Source of the DNA: Rugamonas fusca
Lineage (GTDB): Bacteria; Pseudomonadota; Gammaproteobacteria; Burkholderiales; Burkholderiaceae_D
Length of the DNA stretch: 64,000 nucleotides
Direction: 5' to 3'
Assembly: GCF_014042365.1 (NCBI RefSeq)
Contig: NZ_JACEZS010000006.1
Span: forward strand, 62,001 to 126,000
This document shows, piece after piece, positions 1 to 9,229 of this stretch. The position numbers and the translations under genes were made by a program. Within the stretch, counting starts at the first letter, position 1, and every line of letters starts with the position of its first letter. The notes below the pieces were generated by a model. That model worked only from the letters and a program-made list of their open reading frames with translations. It was not told the origin of the DNA and made no database searches.

Positions 1-221
1 TCGAAGTCCACGTCGATGGTGACCACAACCGGTTCCTTGGTCGGTGGCGGCGGGGTGCCGACCGGCATGTTCAAGTTCACCGAGTGGTTAGCCTTAGGAA
101 TCGTGATGATCATCATGATAATCAGCACCAGCATCACGTCGATGAGGGGCGTCATATTCATTTCCATCATTGGTTCCGGATCCGCGCCCTTGGCGCCGCC
201 CGAACCGACATTCATACTCAT
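1..221 (-). CDS. exbD: ExbD/TolR biopolymer transport protein (3' end outside window)
   Basis: About 73 N-terminal codons are present; the frame is open to the window edge. The visible protein has a short polar N-terminus, the ExbD signature around MTPLIDVMLVL with the membrane-embedded aspartate that carries protons, one hydrophobic segment, and the start of the periplasmic domain with a proline stretch. ExbD works with ExbB and TonB to turn proton motive force into energy for outer-membrane receptors. It is the last gene of a minus-strand tonB-exbB-exbD-exbD run and follows another exbD by 69 bases. The ATG at 221 is preceded by a purine-rich AAAGGAAA, a plausible ribosome site. Two tandem exbD genes suggest a heteromeric ExbD or a duplicated Ton system. 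Confidence 0.9.
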   Translation of the reverse strand, partial: MSMNVGSGGAKGADPEPMMEMNMTPLIDVMLVLIIMMIITIPKANHSVNLNMPVGTPPPPTKEPVVVTIDVDF

Positions 222-290
222 GGTGTTTCCTTTTAAGAAGGGGGCTGGATCCGCCCCGGCGCGATGCGGCCGTCCGGGGCGGGCAGGGCA

Positions 291-719
291 TTAACCCTTA
301 TCAGGCGGTTCGGTGATGAAGCCGACCTTCTGGATACCAGCACGCTGGGTCGTGTAGATCACCTTGCCGATCGCTTCGTAGCGCGTTTCCTGGTCGCCAC
401 GTACGTGTACTTCCGGCTGCGGCAGCTTGACTGCTTCCAGCTTCAGAAAATCGAACAACTCATTCGTGTCCTTCATTTTCTTCTGATTCCAGTAGATGTC
501 GCCATCCTTGCTCACTACGATGTTGACATCTTCCGGCTTGGTCTGAATCACCTGGTTGGCTTCTTCTGGCAGCTTGATCTTGATCAGCTTCAGCACAACC
601 GGGCTCGTAATCAGGAAGATAATCAGCAGAACCAACATGATGTCCACGAGGGGCGTCGTGTTGATTTCCGACATGACTTGATCTTCATCTCCGCTATCGG
701 AGCCTACGGACATCGACAT
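291..719 (-). CDS. exbD: ExbD/TolR family biopolymer transport protein
   Basis: This 142-residue protein has the ExbD layout: a cytoplasmic N-terminus, the motif NTTPLVDIMLVLLIIFL at about residues 20-36 with the conserved membrane aspartate, and a periplasmic domain of about 90 residues. With ExbB it forms the inner-membrane proton channel that energises TonB. The gene starts 5 bases after the exbB stop, which indicates cotranscription. A second exbD follows at once. The sequence reads as a normal full-length family member. A TolR role is less likely because tonB heads the same operon and no tolA, tolB or pal is present. Confidence 0.93.
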   Translation of the reverse strand: MSMSVGSDSGDEDQVMSEINTTPLVDIMLVLLIIFLITSPVVLKLIKIKLPEEANQVIQTKPEDVNIVVSKDGDIYWNQKKMKDTNELFDFLKLEAVKLPQPEVHVRGDQETRYEAIGKVIYTTQRAGIQKVGFITEPPDKG

Positions 720-724
720 GATGA

Positions 725-1630
725 TTACCCGATCTTTTTAGCGCCGGCAGCACGGCCAGCTTCGCTGGTGGACATGGCGCCCGAGATCAGCACGGAGTGC
801 ACGTCGGCGCTGAAGGAACGCACGTCTTCCATGGCGGCCTTGTTACGACGCACCAGCCAGTTGTAGCCCAGCACGGCAGGAACGGCGACGAACAGACCGA
901 AGGCGGTCATGATCAGTGCTTCACCCACAGGACCGGCCACTTTGTCGATCGAAGCGTTACCGGACATGCCGATGGCGATCAGTGCATTGTAAATACCCCA
1001 CACGGTACCGAACAGACCGATGAACGGTGCGGTCGAACCCACGGTTGCCAGGAACGACAGGCCGTCTTGCAGGCGCGACTGGACTTTGTCCACGGCGCGC
1101 TGGATCGACATGGTGACCCAGGTCGACAGGTCGATTTGTTCCAGCAGGGCGCCGTCGTGGTGGGCAGTAGCCTTGGTGCCGGTTTCAGCGATGAAGCGGA
1201 AAGGCGAGCCATCGGTCAGCGCGGTCGAGCCAGCGGCGATCGACGATGCTTTCCAGAACTTGGCAGCGGTCTCTTTCGACTGCTTGAAGATCTTCATCTG
1301 GTCGATCAGCTTGGTGATGATGATGTACCACGAGCCCATCGACATCAGCGACAGGATGATCAGGGTGCCGCGCGACACGAAGCCGCCGTTCCACACCGCT
1401 TCGAAGCCGTAGGGGTTTTCTACTTCTTCCTTGGTGACCTTGGCGGCTGGAGCGGACGCTTCCGGTGCTGCTGCTGCCGCATCCGCTGCAGGCGCGGCTG
1501 CAGGTGCCGAGGCGGCCGCCGACGCTGGCGCGTCTTCAGCCATGGCTGGTGCGCTTACCAGGGCGGTAGCTGCGGTCACCGAGAACAGCACAGCGGCCAG
1601 TACAGCGGACAAACGGGTATTCTTAAACAT
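725..1630 (-). CDS. exbB: MotA/TolQ/ExbB proton channel family protein
   Basis: This is a 301-residue inner-membrane protein. The N-terminus looks like a cleavable signal peptide (about residues 1-31), followed by an Ala/Pro-rich stretch to about residue 65. ExbB proteins with such an N-terminal extension are known in proteobacteria. The core has one membrane segment near 85-105 and two near 195-260, including the family motif region LATVGSTAPFIGLFGTVWGI. It pairs with ExbD to form the proton channel driving TonB. It lies between tonB and two exbD genes on the same strand; the gap to tonB is about 80 bases and to exbD 5 bases. The start has a GGAGGAAGC ribosome site. Confidence 0.93.
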   Translation of the reverse strand: MFKNTRLSAVLAAVLFSVTAATALVSAPAMAEDAPASAAASAPAAAPAADAAAAAPEASAPAAKVTKEEVENPYGFEAVWNGGFVSRGTLIILSLMSMGSWYIIITKLIDQMKIFKQSKETAAKFWKASSIAAGSTALTDGSPFRFIAETGTKATAHHDGALLEQIDLSTWVTMSIQRAVDKVQSRLQDGLSFLATVGSTAPFIGLFGTVWGIYNALIAIGMSGNASIDKVAGPVGEALIMTAFGLFVAVPAVLGYNWLVRRNKAAMEDVRSFSADVHSVLISGAMSTSEAGRAAGAKKIG

Positions 1631-1710
1631 GCTTCCTCCAAATTGATAAAATAATCAGATCGCTGAATGTAGGTTAACAACGAACTTCGGTGAGACTGGC
1701 TAGTCCCGGT

Positions 1711-2370
1711 TTACTCCAGCGTCCAAACGTATTGCACTTGCGTCCACGACTGTTCTGGCTTGCCGTCGGTCATGCCTGGCTTGAATTTGCATTTGCTAAT
1801 CCCTGCCACTGCTGCTTTGTCCAGTTCTCTGAAACCACTCGATTTCAGGATCTTGGATTCGAGTACGTGACCATCCGTTCCCACCAGGAACTGCAAGGTC
1901 ACCGTACCGGTTTCTTCGTTGCGCAGCGATGACTTAGGCCATTCTGGTTTTGCGCAAGCGTTGAAATCGTATACTGCTGGAATGTGCACCGACTTGGCCG
2001 GGCCAGGAGGCGCTGCCGGCGGGGCCGGTGGCGCCTTCTGCAGCTCGTTCGTCGCCGGCTTCACGTTGGTCGCGTTGGCGATCGTGTTTTGTACCGGTGG
2101 CGGTTGCTGCACGTTCACCTCAACTGGCGGGATGAAAGGCGGCGGTGGCGCTTTCATTTCCGGCGGCGGGGGCGGCGGTGGGAGCTCTTTCGGTGGAGGA
2201 GGTTTCACTTCCTCGATAATCTTGGTTTCAACGGGCTCGATCATCTTGCTGACCATCCGTTTGCCCAAGCCTGACACGATCCCGTAAGCGACCAGGATGT
2301 GCAGAAGAACCACGATGGTGATGCCTGTTACGTTCTTCCCGGCGCTTTTCTCGTTGTGCGTGAAATTCAT
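1711..2370 (-). CDS. tonB: TonB energy transducer
   Basis: This 219-residue periplasm-spanning protein carries force from ExbB/ExbD to outer-membrane receptors. It has a short cytoplasmic N-terminus, one membrane segment (about residues 15-38), a rigid Pro-rich and Lys/Glu-rich linker (about 50-120) and a C-terminal TonB domain (about 140-219) with TVTLQFLVGTDGHV and a conserved aromatic end. I chose the ATG at 2370 because GGAGAAAGC precedes it at good spacing; an in-frame codon 21 bases upstream lacks such a site. It heads the tonB-exbB-exbD-exbD operon. A perfect TATAAT lies about 90 bases upstream. No convincing Fur box was found, so iron control is unproven. Confidence 0.93.
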   Translation of the reverse strand: MNFTHNEKSAGKNVTGITIVVLLHILVAYGIVSGLGKRMVSKMIEPVETKIIEEVKPPPPKELPPPPPPPEMKAPPPPFIPPVEVNVQQPPPVQNTIANATNVKPATNELQKAPPAPPAAPPGPAKSVHIPAVYDFNACAKPEWPKSSLRNEETGTVTLQFLVGTDGHVLESKILKSSGFRELDKAAVAGISKCKFKPGMTDGKPEQSWTQVQYVWTLE

Positions 2371-2849
2371 GCCTGCTTTCTCCAATACCAACTCTTTTTG
2401 TTGCTACCAAACCCCAAAATGGCGACACAAAACAACAGTCGCATCCGGGACGTCGGCGAATTATACATACGAATTCTTGATTTTACATAGAATTTTCAAG
2501 CCTAAAACCGGTTAAATTTCATGCGCTTAGCCCCTCAGGGGCGTGCTCTGCTGCGGTGCGTCTGCACCGTTCTGGCACAAAAAGCAAGTATTTTCGGCGC
2601 GATTTTGATGCAAGATAATCGATAGCGTTACTATGTTTTTCAAATTCACATAACGCGAAATTATGCCTGTCGATATCTCGATTTGACGATTGAAAGTTTG
2701 GTGCTTTCTGTTGCTTCGTTGAAACTTGTTCTGCACGCGCGATACAAATCCCATCAAAAAAAATTTGACTTCCGCACCGCAGCATGCATTGCCGATTCAA
2801 ACCGGGTTGAGAAGTGCGGCCGCCGCGCGGGGATGGGCGGCCGCCGGGG
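2371..2849. other. Intergenic region between tonB and the ycgB (spoVR) stop
   Basis: These 479 bases hold no convincing gene. Bases 2371-2515 are the leader and promoter region of tonB. Bases 2580-2770 are unusually AT-rich. A GC-rich inverted repeat (2816-2824 with 2836-2844) lies just beyond the ycgB stop codon. It could form a hairpin, but no run of U follows it on the minus strand, so I do not call it a terminator. Confidence 0.6.
2460..2465 (-). promoter_or_regulatory. Candidate -10 element for the tonB-exbB-exbD operon
   Basis: Read on the minus strand this is a perfect TATAAT, about 90 bases upstream of the tonB start and inside an AT-rich stretch (about 2455-2515) that contrasts with the GC-rich surroundings. 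No strong -35 hexamer sits at 17 bases; the best is TGTAAA. The call rests on the -10 match and local composition only. Confidence 0.45.
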
Positions 2850-4388
2850 TCAGCTGTTGCGGGCCCGTTTTTCGCGCTTGACTTCCAGCGAACTGACCAC
2901 CTCGCCGTTCGGGGCCACCGTTTCCAGGTGCACGTCGAAACCCCACAGGCGGGCCACATGCTTGAGCACCTCGTGCGCTTGCTGGTTCAGGGGGCGGCGC
3001 TGGAACTGGGTATGGCGCAAGGTGAGGGCGCGGTCGTCGCGGGTGTTGACGGACCAGACCTGGATATTGGGTTCGCGGTTGCCCAGATTGTATTGCTCGG
3101 CCAGTTGCTGGCGCACGTAGCGGTAGCCCAGCTCGTCATGAATGGCCGACACGGCCAGCTTCTCGTTGTTATCGTCGTCGAGCACGGCGAAGAAGTGGAA
3201 TTCCCGGATCAGCTTGGGCGACAGGTACTGGGCGATGAAGCTTTCATCCTTGAAATTGCGCATCGCGAAGTCCAGCGTCTTGCGCCAGTCGCTGCCGGCG
3301 ATGTCGGGGAACCATTCGCGGTCCTCGGCCGTCGGGTGCTCGCAGATGCGGCGGATGTCCGTCATCATGGCGAAACCGAGCGCATAGGGGTTGATGCCGC
3401 TGTAATAAGGACTGTTGACGGGCGGCTGGTAGACCACGTTGGTATGGCTCTTGAGGAACTCCATCATGAAGCCATCGCCCACCACACCCTCGTCGTACAG
3501 CTGGTTGAGGATGGTGTAGTGCCAGAACGTGGCCCAGCCCTCGTTCATGACCTGGGTCTGGCGCTGCGGATAGAAATACTGCGAAATCTTGCGTACGATG
3601 CGCACCATCTCGCGCTGCCACGGTTCCAGCAGCGGGGCGTACTTCTCGATGAAGTACAGCAGGTTTTCCTCGGGCTCGGGCGGGAAGCGCTGGACCGTCT
3701 TGTCCACTTCCTCCTCCTCGCGCCGCGGCACGGTGCGCCACAGCTCGTTGATCTGCGATTGCACGTAGGCTTCGCGCTCCTTCTGGCGCGCGTATTCCTG
3801 GGCCATGGACAGCTTGGCCGGGCGCTTGTAGCGGTCCACGCCGTAATTCTGGATCGCATGGCAGGAATCGAGCAGCAATTCCACGGCGTCGATGCCATGG
3901 CGCTGTTCGCATTCGGCGATATAGTTCTTGGCGAACACCATGTAATCGACGATGGCTTCCGCGTCGGTCCAGGTGCGGAACAGATAATTGCCCTTGAAGA
4001 AAGAATTGTGGCCGTAAGCGGCGTGCGCGATCACCAGCGCCTGCATGGTCAGGCTGTTTTCCTCCATCAGATAGGCGATGCAGGGATTGGAGTTGATCAC
4101 GATTTCATAGGCCAGGCCCATCTGCCCGCGCTTGTAGCCTTTCTCCGTGGCCAGGAAGTGCTTGCCGAACGACCAGTGGTTGTAAGACACGGGCATGCCG
4201 ACGGACGTGTAGGCGTCCATCATCTGCTCGGCCGTGATGATCTCGAGCTGGTTGGGATAGGTGTCGAGCCCGAAATTCTCGGCCACCCGGCGGATTTCCT
4301 CGTGCGCCTGCTCGATCAGGTCGAACGTCCACTCCGATTGCTCGGGCAGGGCGTTCGGGTGGCGCGGTTTCTTGAGCATCTGGTTCAT
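2850..4388 (-). CDS. ycgB: SpoVR family protein (YcgB)
   Basis: This 512-residue protein matches the SpoVR/YcgB family over its whole length, with conserved stretches such as SYNHWSFGKHF and HAAYGHNSFFKGN near the N-terminal third and NEGWATFWHYT mid-protein. The molecular function is unknown; in Bacillus SpoVR affects spore cortex formation, and in enterobacteria ycgB is induced in stationary phase. The start codon overlaps the stop of the upstream yeaH gene (TAATG), so translation is probably coupled. Together with yeaH and prkA it forms the widespread prkA-yeaH-ycgB operon. The conserved order supports one shared stress pathway. I see no truncation. Confidence 0.94.
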   Translation of the reverse strand: MNQMLKKPRHPNALPEQSEWTFDLIEQAHEEIRRVAENFGLDTYPNQLEIITAEQMMDAYTSVGMPVSYNHWSFGKHFLATEKGYKRGQMGLAYEIVINSNPCIAYLMEENSLTMQALVIAHAAYGHNSFFKGNYLFRTWTDAEAIVDYMVFAKNYIAECEQRHGIDAVELLLDSCHAIQNYGVDRYKRPAKLSMAQEYARQKEREAYVQSQINELWRTVPRREEEEVDKTVQRFPPEPEENLLYFIEKYAPLLEPWQREMVRIVRKISQYFYPQRQTQVMNEGWATFWHYTILNQLYDEGVVGDGFMMEFLKSHTNVVYQPPVNSPYYSGINPYALGFAMMTDIRRICEHPTAEDREWFPDIAGSDWRKTLDFAMRNFKDESFIAQYLSPKLIREFHFFAVLDDDNNEKLAVSAIHDELGYRYVRQQLAEQYNLGNREPNIQVWSVNTRDDRALTLRHTQFQRRPLNQQAHEVLKHVARLWGFDVHLETVAPNGEVVSSLEVKREKRARNS

Positions 4389-5656
4389 TATTTCGGCTGC
4401 TTCTTGAAGAGTTCACGGAACACCGGATAGATGTCGGCCGGCGTGACAATTTTCTGCATGGCGAAGTTGGGATGGTGATCCGGCACCTGGGCGTATTGCT
4501 CCCACAGGTTTTGCGGCGGCCCGTCCGTGATCTCGACGTAGGTGTAGTACTGCACCTTGGGCATGATGGTGTTGATCAACAACTGGCGGCACAGCACGGA
4601 ATCGTTGTCCCAGTTATCGCCGTCGGACGCCTGGGCCACGTAGCTGTTCCACTGGCCGCCGCCGTAGCGCTCGTCGATGATCTTGTTGAGCAGGTGCAGG
4701 GCCGACGACACCACCGTGCCGCCCGACTCGCGCGAGTGGAAGAATTCATCCTCGTCCACTTCGGCCGCGGCCGTGTGATGGCGGATGAAGACCACGTCGA
4801 TCTTGTCGTAGACCCGCTTGAGGAACAGGTAGAGCAGGATGAAGAAGCGCTTGGCCGTGTCCTTGCGCGTCTCGTCCATGGAGCCTGACACGTCCATGAT
4901 GCAGAACATCACGGCCTGGGTCATGGGCTTGGGCACCTTGATGCGGTTGCTGTAGCGCAGGTCGAACGGGTCGATGTAGGGAATGGCCAGCAGGCGGGTG
5001 TGCAGGTGGTGGATCAGTTTCTTCAGTTCCACCACGCGCGGGTCTTCCAGCGGCGCGCCGGCCAGCAGCAATTCCTCGAGTTCGCGCTCGGCCTCGATCA
5101 CGCGCTTGCGCGAGCTGCCGCCCACGGCGATGCGCCGGCCCAGGGCGCCGCGCAGCGACCGCAGCACGTGGATGTTCGACGGCGTGCCCGACACCGTGTA
5201 GCCGGCCCGCTGGTTCTTGAATTCCGTGGTGGCCGTCAACTGGGTCTTGACCATGTGCGGCAATTCCAGGTCTTCGAAGAAGTAGTTCATGAATTCTTCG
5301 CGCGACAATTCGAAGATGAAGTCATCCTCGGTGAGCTGGTCGCTGTTGCCGGCCTTGCCGCGCCCGGCCCCGCCGCCACCCTTGGGCCGGTTGATCAGGT
5401 CGCCCTTCTGGTATTCCTCGTTGCCGGGGTTGATGGTTTCCCATACCCCGCCATGGGCGTGGCCGAACGACGGTTCGCCCACGTCCTTGACGGGGATGGA
5501 GACTTTTTCACCGTTTTCAATGTCGGTGATGGAACGGCCCTTGATGGCGCGCCCGACGGCGTCCTTGATCTGGGCCTTGTAACGGCGTAGGAAACGCTCG
5601 CGGTTGACGGCGGACTTGTTCTTGCCCTGCAAACGACGGTCGATGAGGTAAGTCAA
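4388..5656 (-). CDS. yeaH: YeaH/YhbH family protein (DUF444)
   Basis: This 422-residue DUF444 protein begins with the typical basic N-terminus (DRRLQGKNKS, residues 6-15). A Gly-rich linker lies at about 92-102, and a von Willebrand A-like domain in the second half contains the metal-site motif DVSGSM. Family members act with the PrkA kinase in stress and nitrogen-starvation responses; the biochemical role is unknown. It lies between prkA (84 bases upstream) and ycgB (one-base overlap). The length and motifs are normal. Confidence 0.93.
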   Translation of the reverse strand: MTYLIDRRLQGKNKSAVNRERFLRRYKAQIKDAVGRAIKGRSITDIENGEKVSIPVKDVGEPSFGHAHGGVWETINPGNEEYQKGDLINRPKGGGGAGRGKAGNSDQLTEDDFIFELSREEFMNYFFEDLELPHMVKTQLTATTEFKNQRAGYTVSGTPSNIHVLRSLRGALGRRIAVGGSSRKRVIEAERELEELLLAGAPLEDPRVVELKKLIHHLHTRLLAIPYIDPFDLRYSNRIKVPKPMTQAVMFCIMDVSGSMDETRKDTAKRFFILLYLFLKRVYDKIDVVFIRHHTAAAEVDEDEFFHSRESGGTVVSSALHLLNKIIDERYGGGQWNSYVAQASDGDNWDNDSVLCRQLLINTIMPKVQYYTYVEITDGPPQNLWEQYAQVPDHHPNFAMQKIVTPADIYPVFRELFKKQPK

Positions 5657-5740
5657 AAGATGCCTCCTGCTGCTATTGATGCGGCGGTCGGGGCGGCACG
5701 CCCGCGCCTGGCGTGCGTGCCGGCTAAGCCCACGACCGTC

Positions 5741-7663
5741 TTAAGACGACTTCCTCACGCGCAAGTACCATTCGCACAGCAGCCGCACCTGCTTGGCCGT
5801 GTAGCCTTTCTCCACCATGCGCGCCACGAAGTCGGCATGCTTGTTGGCATCCTCGGCGCTGGCCTTGGCGTTGAAGGAGATCACGGGCAGCAACTCCTCC
5901 GTGTTGGAGAACATCTTCTTCTCGATCACGGTGCGGAACTTCTCGTAGCTGGTCCAGGCCGGATTCTTGCCGCCATTGTTGGCCCGCGCCCGCAAGCCGA
6001 AGTTGACGATTTCGTTGCGGAAATCCTTCGGATTGGAAATGCCGGCCGGCTTCTCGATCTTCTCGAGCTCGTTGTTGAGCGACTCGCGGTCGAAGCTCTC
6101 GCCCGTGTCCGGATCGCGGTATTCCTGGTCCTGGATCCAGAAGTCGGCGAACGTCACATAACGGTCGAAGATGTTCTGGCCATATTCGGAATAGCTCTCC
6201 AGGTAGGCGGTCTGGATTTCCTTGCCGATGAATTCCACGTACTTCTGCGCCAGGTACTCCTTGATGTAGGAGAAGTATTTCTGTTCCGTCTCGGGCGGGA
6301 ACTGCTCGCGTTCCACTTGCTGCTCGAGCACGTACAGCAGGTGCACCGGGTTGGCCGCCACTTCCGTCGTGTCGAAGTTGAACACCTTGGACAGGATCTT
6401 GAACGCGAAGCGGGTCGACAGGCCGCTCATGCCTTCGTCCACGCCCGCGTAGTCCATGTATTCATGGATGGACTTGGCCTTGGGATCGGTGTCCTTGAGG
6501 TTCTCGCCGTCGTACACCAGCATCTTGCTGTAGATACTGGAGTTCTCCGGTTCCTTCAGGCGCGACAGGATGGCGAACTGGGCCATCATCTTCAGCGTGC
6601 CGGGCGCGCATGGGGCCTGGTACAGCGAGGAATTGGCCACCAGCTTGTCGTAGATCTTGATCTCGTCTGTCACGCGCAGGCAGTACGGAACCTTGACGAT
6701 GTAGATCCGGTCCAGGAACGCTTCGTTGTTACGGTTGTTCTTGAACGACTTCCATTCCGATTCGTTCGAGTGGGCCAGGATGATGCCTTCGAACGGAATG
6801 GCGCCGAAGCCTTCCGTGCCCTTGTAGTTGCCTTCCTGGGTGGCCGTCAGCAAGGGGTGCAGCACCTTGATCGGGGCCTTGAACATTTCCACGAATTCCA
6901 TCAAGCCCTGGTTGGCCAGGCACAGGCCGCCCGAATAGCTGTAGGCGTCCGGATCGTCCTGGGCATAGTCTTCCAGCTTGCGGATATCGACCTTGCCCAC
7001 CAGCGAGGAAATGTCCTGGTTGTTCTCGTCGCCCGGTTCCGTCTTGGAAATGGCGATTTGTTTCAGCACGGACGGGTAGCGCTTGACGACGCGGAACTGG
7101 TTGATGTCGCCATTGAATTCGTGCAGGCGCTTGACGGCCCACGGGCTGGGGATGCTGCGCAGGTAGCGGCGCGGGATGCCGTAATCCTCTTCCAGGATGG
7201 TGCCGTCCTCTTCCTCGTTGAACAGGCCCAGCGGCGATTCGTTGACGGGCGAGCCTTTCAGGCAATAGAAGGGCACGTGTTCCATCAGCGACTTGAGCTT
7301 TTCCGCGATCGACGATTTGCCGCCGCCGACGGGACCGAGCAGATACAGGATCTGCTTGCGTTCCTCCAGGCCTTGCGCGGCGTGGCGGAAGTAGGACACC
7401 ACTTGCTCGATCACTTCCTCGGTGCCGTAGAACTCGCGGAACGCGGGATAAATCTTGATGACCTTGTTGGCGAAGATGCGCGACAGCCGGGTATCGTTAC
7501 GGGTGTCGACCAGGGTGGGCTCGCCGATCGCGGCGAGCATGCGCTCCGGGGCGCTGGCGTAGGTCAGGCGGTCCTTCTTGCACAGGGCAAGATATTCCGA
7601 CATCGACATTTCCTCTTCGCGAGTCCGTTCGTACCGTGCGGCGTAGTTGTCAAAAATGGTCAT
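5741..7663 (-). CDS. prkA: PrkA family serine protein kinase (YeaG)
   Basis: This 640-residue cytoplasmic protein has an N-terminal AAA-type domain with Walker A GPVGGGKSS at residues 110-118, and a C-terminal PrkA kinase-like domain. PrkA/YeaG is reported to be a Ser/Thr kinase, with ATPase and protease activities also discussed, and supports survival under nitrogen or carbon starvation. It is the first gene of the prkA-yeaH-ycgB operon. The start has a weak purine-rich site (AAAGGAC) 5-11 bases upstream. The 540 bases upstream probably hold the promoter. In enterobacteria this operon depends on RpoS and sigma-54, but I could not find a clean sigma-54 site here. Confidence 0.95.
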   Translation of the reverse strand: MTIFDNYAARYERTREEEMSMSEYLALCKKDRLTYASAPERMLAAIGEPTLVDTRNDTRLSRIFANKVIKIYPAFREFYGTEEVIEQVVSYFRHAAQGLEERKQILYLLGPVGGGKSSIAEKLKSLMEHVPFYCLKGSPVNESPLGLFNEEEDGTILEEDYGIPRRYLRSIPSPWAVKRLHEFNGDINQFRVVKRYPSVLKQIAISKTEPGDENNQDISSLVGKVDIRKLEDYAQDDPDAYSYSGGLCLANQGLMEFVEMFKAPIKVLHPLLTATQEGNYKGTEGFGAIPFEGIILAHSNESEWKSFKNNRNNEAFLDRIYIVKVPYCLRVTDEIKIYDKLVANSSLYQAPCAPGTLKMMAQFAILSRLKEPENSSIYSKMLVYDGENLKDTDPKAKSIHEYMDYAGVDEGMSGLSTRFAFKILSKVFNFDTTEVAANPVHLLYVLEQQVEREQFPPETEQKYFSYIKEYLAQKYVEFIGKEIQTAYLESYSEYGQNIFDRYVTFADFWIQDQEYRDPDTGESFDRESLNNELEKIEKPAGISNPKDFRNEIVNFGLRARANNGGKNPAWTSYEKFRTVIEKKMFSNTEELLPVISFNAKASAEDANKHADFVARMVEKGYTAKQVRLLCEWYLRVRKSS

Positions 7664-9213
<1,550 letters not shown>

Positions 9214-9229
9214 CACGGACGGGCGCGGC

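Noticed and set aside
2600..2640. Possible Fur box (GATAATCGATAGCGTTAC) upstream of tonB
   Set aside because: Only the first hexamer fits the consensus, and it lies more than 200 bases upstream of the likely -10 element.
2816..2844. Terminator after ycgB
   Set aside because: A stem is possible, but no U tract follows on the minus strand and the region is GC-rich enough to form stems by chance.
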